From: Flavobacterium amnicola
Lineage (GTDB): Bacteria > Bacteroidota > Bacteroidia > Flavobacteriales > Flavobacteriaceae
Reading direction: 5' to 3'
DNA: 64,000 bases
NCBI RefSeq assembly: GCF_004122165.1
Contig: NZ_SBKO01000005.1
Span: forward strand, 62,001-126,000
A model generated the notes under the pieces. The model ran no database searches, was not told the DNA's origin, and saw only the letters and a program-made list of their open reading frames with translations. Shown here piece by piece: positions 16,724-26,040 of this stretch. Positions within the stretch are counted from its first letter, which is position 1, and each line of letters starts with the position of its first letter. The position numbers were made by a program, and so were the translations under genes.

Positions 16724-17617
16724 ATGACATCTGAAACAACAACAAACAAGTCCAACAATTCAGGATTAAAGGCAATTATTGCCATTTTAGCACTTTTACT
16801 TTTAGGAAGTTTAGGGTATATGTATAAACTTTCTACGGATTCTCAAAATGCCCTATCACTTGTGAAAGGAGAAAAGGAATCAGTAATGAAAGATTTAGAA
16901 GTTTCTAAGCAGTCTTTAGATGAAGCTATTGCTTCCAATACAACGTTGTCTGATGAATTGATAGCAGAACGCGATAAAATCCAACAATTAATGGCCGATT
17001 TAGAAAAAACTAAAGGTAATGATGCTGCTACCATTTCTAAATATAAAGAAGAGGCAAAAAGAGTACAAGCTAAAATTGCTGTTTTGATGAAGCAAATTGA
17101 AGGGCTTCAAAAGGAAAACGCTAATTTGAATACAAAAATAGATAGTACTAATACGGTATTGACACAAACAAGAACTGTGAACGATACTTTAATGTCACAA
17201 AATAACAATTTGGCTAAAACTGTTGAGAGAGGTTCTAAATTATCAGTATTGAATTTACAAACTCTTGCAGTAAAGCAAAAAAGTTCTGGTAAGCAAGTGG
17301 AAACGGATAAAGCGAATAGAGCAGACGTTTTGAAAGTGAGTTTTATGATTGCTGAAAATCAAATTGCAAAATCAGGTGATAAAGCTTACTATGTGCAAAT
17401 TATTGACAGTAAAAGCAATGTTTTAGGCGACAAGAAAACGGAAAGTTTTGGTGAAAAATCTTTGACTTATAGTTTTATTGCCACTGTTAAGTATGAAAAC
17501 AAAACGGTAAAAATTGAAAAAGATTTACCAGTTACAAATATTCAAGAAGGTACATTCTTTGTGAATGTTTTTGATAAATCAGAATTGGTTTCTAAATCAA
17601 GTTTTACTTTGAGATAA
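16724..17617 (+). CDS. Membrane-anchored coiled-coil protein
   Basis: The 297-residue protein is not recognised as a named family. A short polar N-terminus is followed by one transmembrane helix at about 15-33 (AIIAILALLLLGSLGYMY). Residues 45-160 are a heptad-rich coiled coil (many Glu, Lys, Leu and Asn). A beta-rich C-terminal domain of about 110 residues carries VLKVSFMIAENQIAKSGDKAYYVQI. The topology suggests a periplasmic or cytoplasmic rod held to the inner membrane. Similar flavobacterial proteins are annotated as hypothetical or chromosome-partitioning, the latter only because of the coiled coil. It has its own promoter and terminator. Confidence 0.7.
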   Translation: MTSETTTNKSNNSGLKAIIAILALLLLGSLGYMYKLSTDSQNALSLVKGEKESVMKDLEVSKQSLDEAIASNTTLSDELIAERDKIQQLMADLEKTKGNDAATISKYKEEAKRVQAKIAVLMKQIEGLQKENANLNTKIDSTNTVLTQTRTVNDTLMSQNNNLAKTVERGSKLSVLNLQTLAVKQKSSGKQVETDKANRADVLKVSFMIAENQIAKSGDKAYYVQIIDSKSNVLGDKKTESFGEKSLTYSFIATVKYENKTVKIEKDLPVTNIQEGTFFVNVFDKSELVSKSSFTLR

Positions 17618-17643
17618 TAAAGATAAATTGATAACAAAAATAT

Positions 17644-17670
17644 AGCCTCCATTCGGAGGCTTTATTTTTG
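17644..17670 (+). terminator. rho-independent terminator
   Basis: AGCCTCC-ATTC-GGAGGCT is followed by TTATTTTT, 26 bases after the coiled-coil protein stop. Confidence 0.85.
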
Positions 17671-17826
17671 TCAGACTAAAACGACATATATGTAATTAAA
17701 CGTTTTTTTATGCTGAATAAAGGATATGTTTTGTTTTAAGAAATACGTTGTGTAAATTTATGTAGGTTAAAAATGTTATTAATTCTATAGTTAACACAAG
17801 TTTATTTTACTAACGGGTTAAAGCGG

Positions 17827-17857
17827 AAAGACCGAAGTTGATGACTTCGGTCTTTTT
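17827..17857. terminator. Strong terminator, probably bidirectional
   Basis: AAAGACCGAAGT pairs perfectly with ACTTCGGTCTTT around TGATG. On the minus strand it closes the panB-to-membrane-protein run, five bases after the last stop codon. The 150 bases between this and the preceding terminator show no gene. Confidence 0.85.
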
Positions 17858-17861
17858 GGCT

Positions 17862-18584
17862 TTAATTTAAATCTTTATAGATACAATATTGTACTGCAAA
17901 ATAAATGGGAAATGTGAAAAATACTCCGATGCAAAACGCCAGTAATCCTATATAGCCTATAACTACTGCAATTAAAAGCAATAACAATATTTGAAAAAAG
18001 TTGCTACTAGTGTCAGATATACTATTTTTTATAGCACCAACAACTCCCATTTCTTTAAATATGATATTAGGAATTGTTAAAAAACTAAGTATTGAAAAAA
18101 TAACGGATAATGACATTGAAATTATACCACCAATAGATTTGTCGGTAAATAATTTTTGTGCTCCAATATTTAATCCAAAACTGATTAATGCTAATATAAC
18201 AGAAGCAAAGATGATGGAAGAGTAAAAGGGGCTATTTACGTAATAAAATAATGTTGAAAAAGAAACTTCTTCACCATTATCTGCATCATTCATCATCTTT
18301 AGAATACCAGCTGTAAACGGTGCGGTTAATATTGTTGTTAGAATTCCGCAGGCTACATAAATTATAGTTCCTTTTAAAGATAAATTTGCTGGATCAAATG
18401 TTTTCATTTGTTCTGCAGCGACCTCAAAACCAATAAAAAAGTTAATTCCAATAAAGACAATTGCCACTAATAATGTAGTTATAAATAAAAAGGCTAATCC
18501 GCTAACTAAATATGTTTTTTTAAATATTTCAATGGCATTATTTAGAGTTGTACCTATTTCAATTCTTTTTGTTGAGTTTTCCAT
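17862..18584 (-). CDS. Polytopic membrane protein of unknown function
   Basis: The 240-residue protein has about five or six predicted transmembrane helices, for example SGLAFLFITTLLVAIVFIGI, IIYVACGILTTILTAPF and ILLLLLIAVVIGYIGLLAF. The pattern resembles DUF975/YciC-like or glycerophosphodiesterase-membrane-domain proteins, with no catalytic motif. It begins five bases downstream of the aldehyde dehydrogenase stop and is the last gene of that minus-strand run. No function can be assigned. Confidence 0.7.
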   Translation of the reverse strand: MENSTKRIEIGTTLNNAIEIFKKTYLVSGLAFLFITTLLVAIVFIGINFFIGFEVAAEQMKTFDPANLSLKGTIIYVACGILTTILTAPFTAGILKMMNDADNGEEVSFSTLFYYVNSPFYSSIIFASVILALISFGLNIGAQKLFTDKSIGGIISMSLSVIFSILSFLTIPNIIFKEMGVVGAIKNSISDTSSNFFQILLLLLIAVVIGYIGLLAFCIGVFFTFPIYFAVQYCIYKDLN

Positions 18585-18589
18585 TTACG

Positions 18590-19909
18590 TTATATCCAGT
18601 TTAAAATTCGTTTAATCATTTTTAATTTCCCTTTATACGGAGCATATCGTAATGGAATATCCAACCAGTTGGCTTTTTTCACGATCGACTTTTTATGCGA
18701 AAAGGTATCAAATCCTAATTTTCCATGATAGGCACCAATACCGCTATGTCCTACACCTCCAAAAGGCAATCGTTTATTACTGAAATGGACCAATGTATCG
18801 TTAATGCATCCACCACCAAAAGAATATTTATTTAGTATTTCTTTGTGGAAAGAGCTGTTTTCTGAAAATAAATATAAGGAGAGTGGTTTTTCATATCTCG
18901 AAATTATTTTGTGCAATTCTGCTTTATTTTCATAGGTGATAATTGGAAGTATGGGACCAAAAATTTCTTCTTGCATAACAGTACTCTCGGCCATCGGTTC
19001 GTCCAATAAAGTTGGTGCCATGTATAATTCTTCTTCATTATGTTGCCCGCCATAAAGGACATATTGGTTTTCAATTAAAGCTACTTGTCTTCTCCAGTTT
19101 TTTAAGTTAACAATTCTAGCAAAATCTTTAGATTCCTGTGGATTTTCTCCTAAAGCAGCTTCGATTTCTTTTATTAATAGCACCACTAATTTATTTTTCA
19201 TTCGGTAATGCACCAAAATATAATCGGGAGCAATACAGGTTTGACCTGCATTAAATAATTTTCCCCAAATAATTCGTTTTGCCGCCAGCTCTAAATTGGC
19301 GGTTTCATCTACTATACAGGGACTTTTTCCTCCTAACTCTAAAGTTACTGGTGTTAGATGTTCAGCAGCAGCTTTGGCCACAATTTTGCCAACAGGTACG
19401 CTTCCCGTAAAGAAAATATAATCCCAACGTTTTTTTAATAAATCTTGGGCAATGGTAGCATCACCAGTAACCACTAAAGCTTGTCTCACATCAAATGACT
19501 CTCTAACAATTTTAGATACTATAGCAGAGGTGTACGGAGTTAATTCGGATGGTTTTAATGTAACGCTATTGCCGGCAGCAATAGCTGCAATCAAAGGAGA
19601 AAATGCTAATTGAAATGGATAATTCCAAGGAGAAATGATTAAAACTCTTCCATAGGCATCCGAATAAATATAATCCGAAGAAGGAAAATTTAAAAGCGAA
19701 GGAAATACGCGTTTGGGTTTTGACCAAAAAGCAATATTTTTAATGGTATGCTTTAAATCATTAATGACATACGAAGTTTCTGAAATTACTCCTTCGAATT
19801 TCGGTTTCTTGAAATCTTTGTACAAAGCTTCCAGAATTTCTTCTTCATGAATAATGATATTCTTTAAAAGCTTTTGTAAGGCTGCTTTTCTTTCTTGTAC
19901 TGAATACAT
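18590..19909 (-). CDS. Aldehyde dehydrogenase (class 3 / fatty-aldehyde type)
   Basis: The 439-residue NAD(P)-dependent enzyme oxidises aldehydes to acids. Motifs include the cofactor region IISPWNYPFQLAFSPLIAA near 91, FFTGSVPVGKIV near 166, the general base in LELGGKSP near 191, and the nucleophile in NAGQTCIAPDY near 225. Short length and the C-terminal basic, hydrophobic extension resemble class 3 fatty aldehyde dehydrogenases, which are membrane associated. The chosen ATG gives a slightly short N-terminus. The frame stays open a little upstream, but no better start codon is evident. Confidence 0.92.
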   Translation of the reverse strand: MYSVQERKAALQKLLKNIIIHEEEILEALYKDFKKPKFEGVISETSYVINDLKHTIKNIAFWSKPKRVFPSLLNFPSSDYIYSDAYGRVLIISPWNYPFQLAFSPLIAAIAAGNSVTLKPSELTPYTSAIVSKIVRESFDVRQALVVTGDATIAQDLLKKRWDYIFFTGSVPVGKIVAKAAAEHLTPVTLELGGKSPCIVDETANLELAAKRIIWGKLFNAGQTCIAPDYILVHYRMKNKLVVLLIKEIEAALGENPQESKDFARIVNLKNWRRQVALIENQYVLYGGQHNEEELYMAPTLLDEPMAESTVMQEEIFGPILPIITYENKAELHKIISRYEKPLSLYLFSENSSFHKEILNKYSFGGGCINDTLVHFSNKRLPFGGVGHSGIGAYHGKLGFDTFSHKKSIVKKANWLDIPLRYAPYKGKLKMIKRILNWI

Positions 19910-19936
19910 TGTAGTAATTTTTTCTAAAGATAAAAA

Positions 19937-20632
19937 TTAAATTGATTTCCAAATCACATCCTCAGGAACTGGAGCAATAATTTCGATATTTTCTTTAGTA
20001 ACAGGATGAATAAAAGTCAATTTTCGAGCGTGAAGATGTATGCCGCCATCCGGGTTACTTCTGTCGAAACCATATTTTAAATCGCCTTTAATCGGACAAC
20101 CAATGGCTGCTAATTGCGCTCTAATTTGATGATGACGACCGGTGTGTAGATTGATTTCTAATCCGAAATAATTATTAAGCGTGGCAATAATTTTATAGTC
20201 CAAACTAGCTTTTTTGCTTTCCGGAACTTCATTTATATGCGCTTTTGAAGTATTGTTTTTCTCGTTTCGTTTTAAAAAATGACTTAAAGTAGCTTCATTT
20301 TTTTCGGGTTTGTTTTTTACGACAGCCCAATATGTTTTTTGTGTTTCTCTGTTTTTGAATAAATCATTCAAACGAGTTAAGGCTTTGCTAGTTCTGGCAA
20401 AAACCACAATTCCAGTTGTAGGGCGATCCAAACGATGTACCACGCCTAAAAAAACATCACCAGGTTTGTTGTATTTTTCTTTAATGTATTCTTTTACAAC
20501 ATCTGACAATGGTTTGTCGCCCGTTTTATCGCCTTGAACAATATCGCCTACACGTTTGTTAATCACAATGATATGATTGTCTTCGTGAAGGATCTGGAGA
20601 TTGTTTTTGGTGGAGATTATTTTTTCTGCCAT
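19937..20632 (-). CDS. RluA-family RNA pseudouridine synthase
   Basis: The 231-residue protein isomerises uridine to pseudouridine in rRNA or tRNA. The catalytic Asp lies in HRLDRPTTG near residue 69. Other family motifs are LHEDNHIIVINK near the N-terminus, LHTGRHHQIRAQL near 160, and LHARKL near 196. No S4 RNA-binding domain is present, as in RluC/TruC-like short forms. It sits between panB and aldehyde dehydrogenase, with 25 and 27 bases on either side. The target nucleotide cannot be told from sequence. Confidence 0.92.
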   Translation of the reverse strand: MAEKIISTKNNLQILHEDNHIIVINKRVGDIVQGDKTGDKPLSDVVKEYIKEKYNKPGDVFLGVVHRLDRPTTGIVVFARTSKALTRLNDLFKNRETQKTYWAVVKNKPEKNEATLSHFLKRNEKNNTSKAHINEVPESKKASLDYKIIATLNNYFGLEINLHTGRHHQIRAQLAAIGCPIKGDLKYGFDRSNPDGGIHLHARKLTFIHPVTKENIEIIAPVPEDVIWKSI

Positions 20633-20657
20633 CTGTTAACTGAATACTGCTAACTGA

Positions 20658-21476
20658 TTAATATTGCTCATTCGCATTTGGAAAATCAACTGCTTTTACA
20701 TCAGTTACATATTGTCCAATTGCTTTGGTCATGTCTTCGTATAAATTCATGTAGCGACGTAAAAAACGCGGGCTAAATTCATGCGTCATTCCAATCATAT
20801 CGTGTAAAACCAATACTTGTCCGTCAACACCACTTCCAGCTCCAATTCCAATTACTGGAATCGAAATGCTTTCAGCCACTTTTTGCGCTAATGCAGAGGG
20901 TATTTTTTCTAAAACAAGTGCAAAACATCCTAGTTTTTCTAATAATTTGGCATCTTCTAATAGCTTTTCTGCTTCTTCTTCTTCTTTAGCTCTAACGGTA
21001 TACGTTCCAAATTTATAAATGGATTGAGGTGTTAAACCTAAATGTCCCATCACAGGAATTCCAGCGTTAAGAATTTTCTTGATGGAATCTTTAATTTCAC
21101 TGCCACCTTCTAATTTCACTGCATGTCCACCGCTTTCTTTCATGATTCTAATCGATGAACGTAAGGCTTCTTTTGAATCCGATTGATACGAACCAAAAGG
21201 TAGATCTACAACAATTAAAGCTCTCTCTGCCGCACGTACTACAGAAGAAGCATGGTAAATCATTTGGTCTAAAGTGATTGGTAAAGTGGTTTCGTGTCCC
21301 GCCATAACATTACTAGCAGAATCGCCTACAAGAATTACATCAACTCCAGCCGAGTCCACAATTTTGGCCATGGTGTAATCGTATGCGGTTAGCATAGAGA
21401 TTTTTTCACCTTTGACTTTCATATCTATTAACGATTTGGTCGTTACTCTTTTGTAATCACTTTTAGCAGTTGACAT
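20658..21476 (-). CDS. panB: 3-methyl-2-oxobutanoate hydroxymethyltransferase
   Basis: The 272-residue TIM-barrel enzyme makes ketopantoate from alpha-ketoisovalerate with methylenetetrahydrofolate, the first step of pantothenate and CoA synthesis. Signature regions are [14 protein letters not shown] near 29, [13 protein letters not shown] near 48, and [14 protein letters not shown] near 135. [19 protein letters not shown] appears near 200. It heads a minus-strand run with an RluA-type synthase, aldehyde dehydrogenase and membrane protein. No other pan gene is present here. Confidence 0.96.
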   Translation of the reverse strand: MSTAKSDYKRVTTKSLIDMKVKGEKISMLTAYDYTMAKIVDSAGVDVILVGDSASNVMAGHETTLPITLDQMIYHASSVVRAAERALIVVDLPFGSYQSDSKEALRSSIRIMKESGGHAVKLEGGSEIKDSIKKILNAGIPVMGHLGLTPQSIYKFGTYTVRAKEEEEAEKLLEDAKLLEKLGCFALVLEKIPSALAQKVAESISIPVIGIGAGSGVDGQVLVLHDMIGMTHEFSPRFLRRYMNLYEDMTKAIGQYVTDVKAVDFPNANEQY

Positions 21477-21589
21477 ATTTCAAACATTTAGGAACTGTAA
21501 AATTACTAAAAAGAATGGTTTTGTAACAAAATACTTAAGTTTTCGTCAAATGATTAAAAATCAAAAAACTATGAAATCCCCACTGAAAA

Positions 21590-21605
21590 AAGTTTGCAAT
21601 AGCAA
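21590..21605. other. Short inverted repeat upstream of an NTF2-like gene
   Basis: GTTTGC and GCAAAC form a perfect 6-bp inverted repeat around AATA, 56 bases before the start of the NTF2-like gene. It could be an operator, but a chance origin is quite possible in AT-rich DNA. Confidence 0.25.
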
Positions 21606-21660
21606 ACACAAATAAAAATAGGGGATACCTTATGACATATTAAACAAATATTATACACAT

Positions 21661-22101
21661 ATGAAAAAGATTATTATTTACTTGTTGATTCTTCTGCCTT
21701 TTTACAGCAACGCACAGAATCAAGAAATTGAAAGCGCAGTGAAAACTTTTTTTGAAGGTTTTCATGCAAAAGATACCGTGAAAATGAAAACGGTTTGCCA
21801 TGAACGCATGATACTTCAGTCAATTATGGAAGGCCAAAAAGGAACCAAATTATTTGACGAAAAAACTACCGAATTTTTTAAATCGTTTGCTACTTTTCCA
21901 GTCGATATGAAATTTGAAGAAAAAATATTGGGGTATAAAGTTCAAATAGATGGCGCTATGGCACATGCTTGGACGCCTTATGAATTTTATATCAATGGGA
22001 AATTAAGTCATTCGGGAGTAAATGCGTTTACTTTTTTCAAAGAAAATGGGAATTGGAAAATTATCCACCTGATTGATACTAGAAGAAAAAGTACCAAATA
22101 A
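21661..22101 (+). CDS. Secreted NTF2/SnoaL-like protein
   Basis: The 146-residue protein has a Sec signal peptide (residues 1-18, ending SNAQ). A compact domain of about 125 residues is typical of the NTF2-like/SnoaL/DUF4440 superfamily: helix AVKTFFEGFHAKDTVKMK, then strands ending in FFKENGNWKIIHLIDTRR. These folds form a small hydrophobic pocket, and their functions range from ligand binding to catalysis. No residue pattern here identifies a substrate. It is probably periplasmic. It lies upstream of the Kdp-like kinase gene but is separated by an apparent promoter. Confidence 0.75.
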   Translation: MKKIIIYLLILLPFYSNAQNQEIESAVKTFFEGFHAKDTVKMKTVCHERMILQSIMEGQKGTKLFDEKTTEFFKSFATFPVDMKFEEKILGYKVQIDGAMAHAWTPYEFYINGKLSHSGVNAFTFFKENGNWKIIHLIDTRRKSTK

Positions 22102-22163
22102 ATCTTTATAAAATCTTTATACAATACCACTATTCTATTATAAAATACTTACAAGAGATGCTT

Positions 22164-22171
22164 TAACTTTG
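22164..22171 (+). promoter_or_regulatory. Probable -7 element for the KdpDE-like pair
   Basis: TAACTTTG is an exact TAnnTTTG match located 20 bases before the GTG start at 22191. The expected upstream TTTG is not obvious. Confidence 0.4.
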
Positions 22172-22190
22172 CAGAGTAAATCAGTACCAA

Positions 22191-23303
22191 GTGAAAAGTA
22201 TCATTAAATATAAAAAACCAAAAAGTCAGTATCTTATAAGTGTACTTTCTGTTGTTCTAGTATCACTGCTTTGTTTGTTCGTTAGAGATATTATTGAATA
22301 TAAAGTGGTCGGATACATATTGCTAGTAACTGTTTCTTTACTGGCTATTTTTTTGGAAATAAAACCAGTTTTAGTTGGTGCTGTTTTGAGTGCTTTGGCT
22401 TTAGACTACTTATTTATAAAGCCTTATTATACTTTGCATATCGATAATGCTGAAGATGCTTTTTTATTGGTTATGTTTTTCATCATTGCTTTGATTAATG
22501 CAGTTTTGACAAACAAATTCCGAAGAATGCAACGCGCCATTCATATCATTGAATCCAGAGCGAGTACCATGAAATTATACAATACGCTTTTGGATTCCCT
22601 TTCTCATGAACTGAGAACTCCTATTGCTGCTATTTTAGGTTCGATAGACACATTGCAGCAAAAAAGCGTCAATTTATCTTCCGAAACCCAAGAAAAACTT
22701 CATAGCGAAATTGAAAAAGCTTCAATGAAACTCAACTATCAAGTGGAGAATCTATTGAATATGTCCCGATTAGAATCCGGTTATATTCAACCAAAATTAG
22801 ATTGGTGCGATGTTAAAGAAATTATCTATAATGTTTGCAATCGATTAACAGAAGAAACTAAAGATCATAAAATCACATACTATATTGATGATAATCTGCC
22901 TTTGTTTAAATTGGATTATGGTTTGATGGAGCAAATCATTTATAATTTAGTATACAATAGCGCTCAGCACACTCCAAAAGGTGCAAACATTACTATCAAA
23001 GCTGAGTATGATGTTGATGCTGATTATGATCAACACATCGATTTAATTAAAAAATGTGTCATTATTATTGCTGATGATGGCTATGGTTTTCCCGAAGCCG
23101 AAATTGACCGTGCCTTTGATAAATTTTACCGATTTAAAAGTGCTAAAACTGGTGGAACCGGATTAGGTTTGTCTATTGTAAAAGGATTTGTACAAGCTCA
23201 AAATGGTACGATTAGTTTGAAAAACAGGGATGAAGGTGGAGCAGAATTTACGCTAGAATTTAATGTTGATTGTTTACCTATAAATTCTTTAAAAAATGAA
23301 TAA
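22191..23303 (+). CDS. KdpD-like sensor histidine kinase, lacking the N-terminal sensor half
   Basis: The 370-residue kinase starts at GTG. Its four transmembrane helices between residues 13 and 105 form a DUF4118 region as in KdpD. A HisKA domain has the phosphoacceptor in SHELRTPIAAILG near 139, followed by an N box (NLVYNSAQHTP), DDGYGFPE and GGTGLGLSIV. Full KdpD proteins of about 890 residues also carry an N-terminal KdpD/UspA-like cytoplasmic portion, which is missing here. It overlaps its response regulator by eight bases. Kup and a porin follow, so potassium supply is the likely signal. Confidence 0.85.
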   Translation: MKSIIKYKKPKSQYLISVLSVVLVSLLCLFVRDIIEYKVVGYILLVTVSLLAIFLEIKPVLVGAVLSALALDYLFIKPYYTLHIDNAEDAFLLVMFFIIALINAVLTNKFRRMQRAIHIIESRASTMKLYNTLLDSLSHELRTPIAAILGSIDTLQQKSVNLSSETQEKLHSEIEKASMKLNYQVENLLNMSRLESGYIQPKLDWCDVKEIIYNVCNRLTEETKDHKITYYIDDNLPLFKLDYGLMEQIIYNLVYNSAQHTPKGANITIKAEYDVDADYDQHIDLIKKCVIIIADDGYGFPEAEIDRAFDKFYRFKSAKTGGTGLGLSIVKGFVQAQNGTISLKNRDEGGAEFTLEFNVDCLPINSLKNE

Positions 23304-23985
23304 AGGCTTTTCAATATTAGTGATTGATGATGAAGTTCAAATACGAAAACTACTTGAAATTTCATTGGAAGCTAATGATTATAAAGTGCTATTTGCTACT
23401 GATGGAAAAGATGGTATTACAATGGCTGCCAGCCACCAACCAGATTTGATTTTATTAGATCTAGGATTACCAGATGAAGATGGTCAAGAAATTTTGGTCA
23501 AATTGCGCGAATGGTTTCAAAATCCAATCATTATTTTAACGGTTAAAAGTGCCGAAGAAGAAATAGTAAAGGCCTTAGATCATGGTGCTAATGATTATTT
23601 AACGAAACCATTTCGAACTCAGGAATTATTAGCCCGAATGCGAACTGCTTTGCGTGGCAATACGATTAAAAATAACAACGAACCCATTTCAATATTTGGT
23701 GCCGTTTCAGTCGATTTTGTCTCTAGAACTGTCAAAGTGAATAATGAAAACGTAAAGCTTACCGCTACCGAATATGCATTACTGACATTGCTCTTAAAAA
23801 ACGACGGACGAGTTTTAACTCATCAATATATTCTAAAAGAAATCTGGGGACAAAGTTATTCGGAACAAACACAATACTTACGGGTTTTTGTGGCACAACT
23901 TCGAAAGAAATTGGAAGAAGATCCTAACCGACCTAAATACATTTTAACTGAATCGGGGGTAGGCTACCGATTCAACTCTGGATAA
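23296..23985 (+). CDS. KdpE-like response regulator (OmpR/PhoB family)
   Basis: The 229-residue protein has a receiver domain with acidic DDE near residues 12-14, phosphoacceptor Asp in ILLDLGLPDEDG near 55, and the conserved Lys in YLTKPF near 104. A winged-helix DNA-binding domain follows from about residue 135 (TATEYALLTLLLKNDGRVLT). The start lies within the last codons of the kinase gene, indicating translational coupling. Target promoters are unknown. The downstream potassium permease is the natural candidate. Confidence 0.92.
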   Translation: MNKGFSILVIDDEVQIRKLLEISLEANDYKVLFATDGKDGITMAASHQPDLILLDLGLPDEDGQEILVKLREWFQNPIIILTVKSAEEEIVKALDHGANDYLTKPFRTQELLARMRTALRGNTIKNNNEPISIFGAVSVDFVSRTVKVNNENVKLTATEYALLTLLLKNDGRVLTHQYILKEIWGQSYSEQTQYLRVFVAQLRKKLEEDPNRPKYILTESGVGYRFNSG

Positions 23986-24092
23986 TTAAACCTTTTCATA
24001 TTAAAAAATTGCTATTACGAATACCTTTTCATCGTGATCAGGCTTTGTTATGCTCAAAAATGAACTCAATTAAATTTTAAAACAATAATAAA

Positions 24093-26027
24093 ATGAATAA
24101 ATCAACAATACAGAAAGTCAGTGCCGCGTCACTTTTAGTCGCCCTTGGGATTATTTACGGAGATATTGGAACAAGTCCGTTGTATGTAATGAAATCTATC
24201 ATTGGCGATAGAGCCATCACCGAATTATTAGTCTATGGTGGAATTTCATGTGTGTTTTGGACACTAACTTTTCAAACGACTTTCAAATATGTATTTCTAA
24301 CACTTTCTGCTGATAATCAAGGAGAAGGAGGTGTATTCTCTTTATATGCATTAGTTAAACGTTTTGGAAAAGGAAAATTAGTCATTCCTACCATCTTGGG
24401 AGCGACAACTTTATTAGCTGACGGAATTATTACACCTCCTATTTCTGTAGCCTCGGCTGTTGAAGGTTTAGAGGCCATTGTTCCCAATTTACCTACCATA
24501 CCAATTGTAATTGCCATACTTTCAGCTTTGTTCGCTTTTCAGCGCTTTGGGACTCAAAAAGTAGGATACATATTTGGACCTGCTATGGTAGTTTGGTTTA
24601 CGATGTTATTGGTTTTAGGACTTTCTCAAATTGTACATCATCCAGATATTTTAAAAGCATTAAATCCGATGTATGGCTATAAATTACTAGTAGAATATCC
24701 TCATGGGTTTTGGTTATTGGGTGCTGTATTTTTATGTACAACAGGGGCCGAAGCTTTGTATTCTGACTTAGGACATTGTGGAAAGGAAAATATTAGAATT
24801 ACCTGGATTTTTGTAAAAATTGCTTTAGTAACTAATTATTTAGGACAAGGGGCGTGGTTAATGCATCAAGGAAATGAGTTTTTGAACGGACAAAATCCTT
24901 TTTACACAATAATGCCACAATGGTTTTTAATCATTGGAATTACAATTGCTACATTGGCAGCTATTATCGCTTCGCAAGCTTTAATTAGCGGTTCGTTTAC
25001 TTTAATTAATGAAGCGATATCCTTAAATTTTTGGCCTCGTGTGGCTTTGAAAAACCCAACTAATTTAAAAGGACAAATATATATTCCTTCTGTGAATACA
25101 ATACTTTGGGCGGGTTGTGTCTTGATGATTTTATACTTTAAAAATTCGGCACACATGGAAGCAGCCTATGGTTTTTCTATCACCATTGCCATGTTAATGA
25201 CCACTTTGTTACTCTCTTATTATTTGGTTTTTATTAAGAAGATTAAAATGGGATGGGTGGCCATTATACTGTTCGTTTTTTCAATTATTGAAGTGTCATT
25301 CTTTATTGCCAATGTGGTTAAAATTAAAGAAAGATGGATGTTTTTATTCTTTGAATTGTTCATTTTTATGGTCATGTACGTTTGGTACTATTCTCGAAAA
25401 ATTAATAACCGATTTTTAAAGTTTACCAATTTAGTAGAACAAACTCCAATGCTAAATGAATTGAGTGATGATGATTCCATTCCGAAATATTCTACACATT
25501 TGATCTATTTGTCCAAAGCCGATAAAACCTATGAAATAGAAGAAAAAATAATAAAATCTATCTTCGCCAAAAAGCCTAAAAGAGCCGATGTGTATTGGTT
25601 TTTACACATCAATAGAACCAACGATCCGTTTACTTTAAATTATGAAATAGTTGAAATCCTAGATGATAAAGTCATCAAAGTAATCTTGAATCTTGGTTTT
25701 AGAGTCCAACCTAAAGTGGAATTGTATTTCAAAAAAATTGTACAAGAATTAGTAGAGCGAAAAGAATTGAACTTGCATATTCGTCCTGATGGTTCCACCA
25801 AATACAATGCCGAGCCTGATTTCAAATTTATTATTATCGAAAAGTTTTTATCGGTTGAAAATGATTTCGAATTGAAAGATGGTTGGTTGTTGACTTCTTA
25901 TTTCTGGCTTAAAAGACTTTCTATTTCCGATGAAAAAGCCTTCGGTTTAGATAAAAGTGATGTGGAAATTGAAAATGTTCCGATGATTTATAGTCCAGCA
26001 ACAAACCTAGAATTAAACAGAAAATAA
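24093..26027 (+). CDS. kup: Kup-family potassium uptake permease
   Basis: The 644-residue inner-membrane protein carries the Kup signature LGIIYGDIGTSPLYVMK near residues 18-34. About twelve transmembrane helices reach to residue 430, with a cytoplasmic C-terminal domain of about 200 residues. Kup proteins import potassium driven by the proton gradient. Usual length is 620-670, so the gene is complete. It follows the KdpDE-like pair after 107 bases and is followed by a porin gene after 13 bases. No kdpFABC genes are present in the window. Confidence 0.95.
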   Translation: MNKSTIQKVSAASLLVALGIIYGDIGTSPLYVMKSIIGDRAITELLVYGGISCVFWTLTFQTTFKYVFLTLSADNQGEGGVFSLYALVKRFGKGKLVIPTILGATTLLADGIITPPISVASAVEGLEAIVPNLPTIPIVIAILSALFAFQRFGTQKVGYIFGPAMVVWFTMLLVLGLSQIVHHPDILKALNPMYGYKLLVEYPHGFWLLGAVFLCTTGAEALYSDLGHCGKENIRITWIFVKIALVTNYLGQGAWLMHQGNEFLNGQNPFYTIMPQWFLIIGITIATLAAIIASQALISGSFTLINEAISLNFWPRVALKNPTNLKGQIYIPSVNTILWAGCVLMILYFKNSAHMEAAYGFSITIAMLMTTLLLSYYLVFIKKIKMGWVAIILFVFSIIEVSFFIANVVKIKERWMFLFFELFIFMVMYVWYYSRKINNRFLKFTNLVEQTPMLNELSDDDSIPKYSTHLIYLSKADKTYEIEEKIIKSIFAKKPKRADVYWFLHINRTNDPFTLNYEIVEILDDKVIKVILNLGFRVQPKVELYFKKIVQELVERKELNLHIRPDGSTKYNAEPDFKFIIIEKFLSVENDFELKDGWLLTSYFWLKRLSISDEKAFGLDKSDVEIENVPMIYSPATNLELNRK

Positions 26028-26040
26028 ATTAAATTTGTTT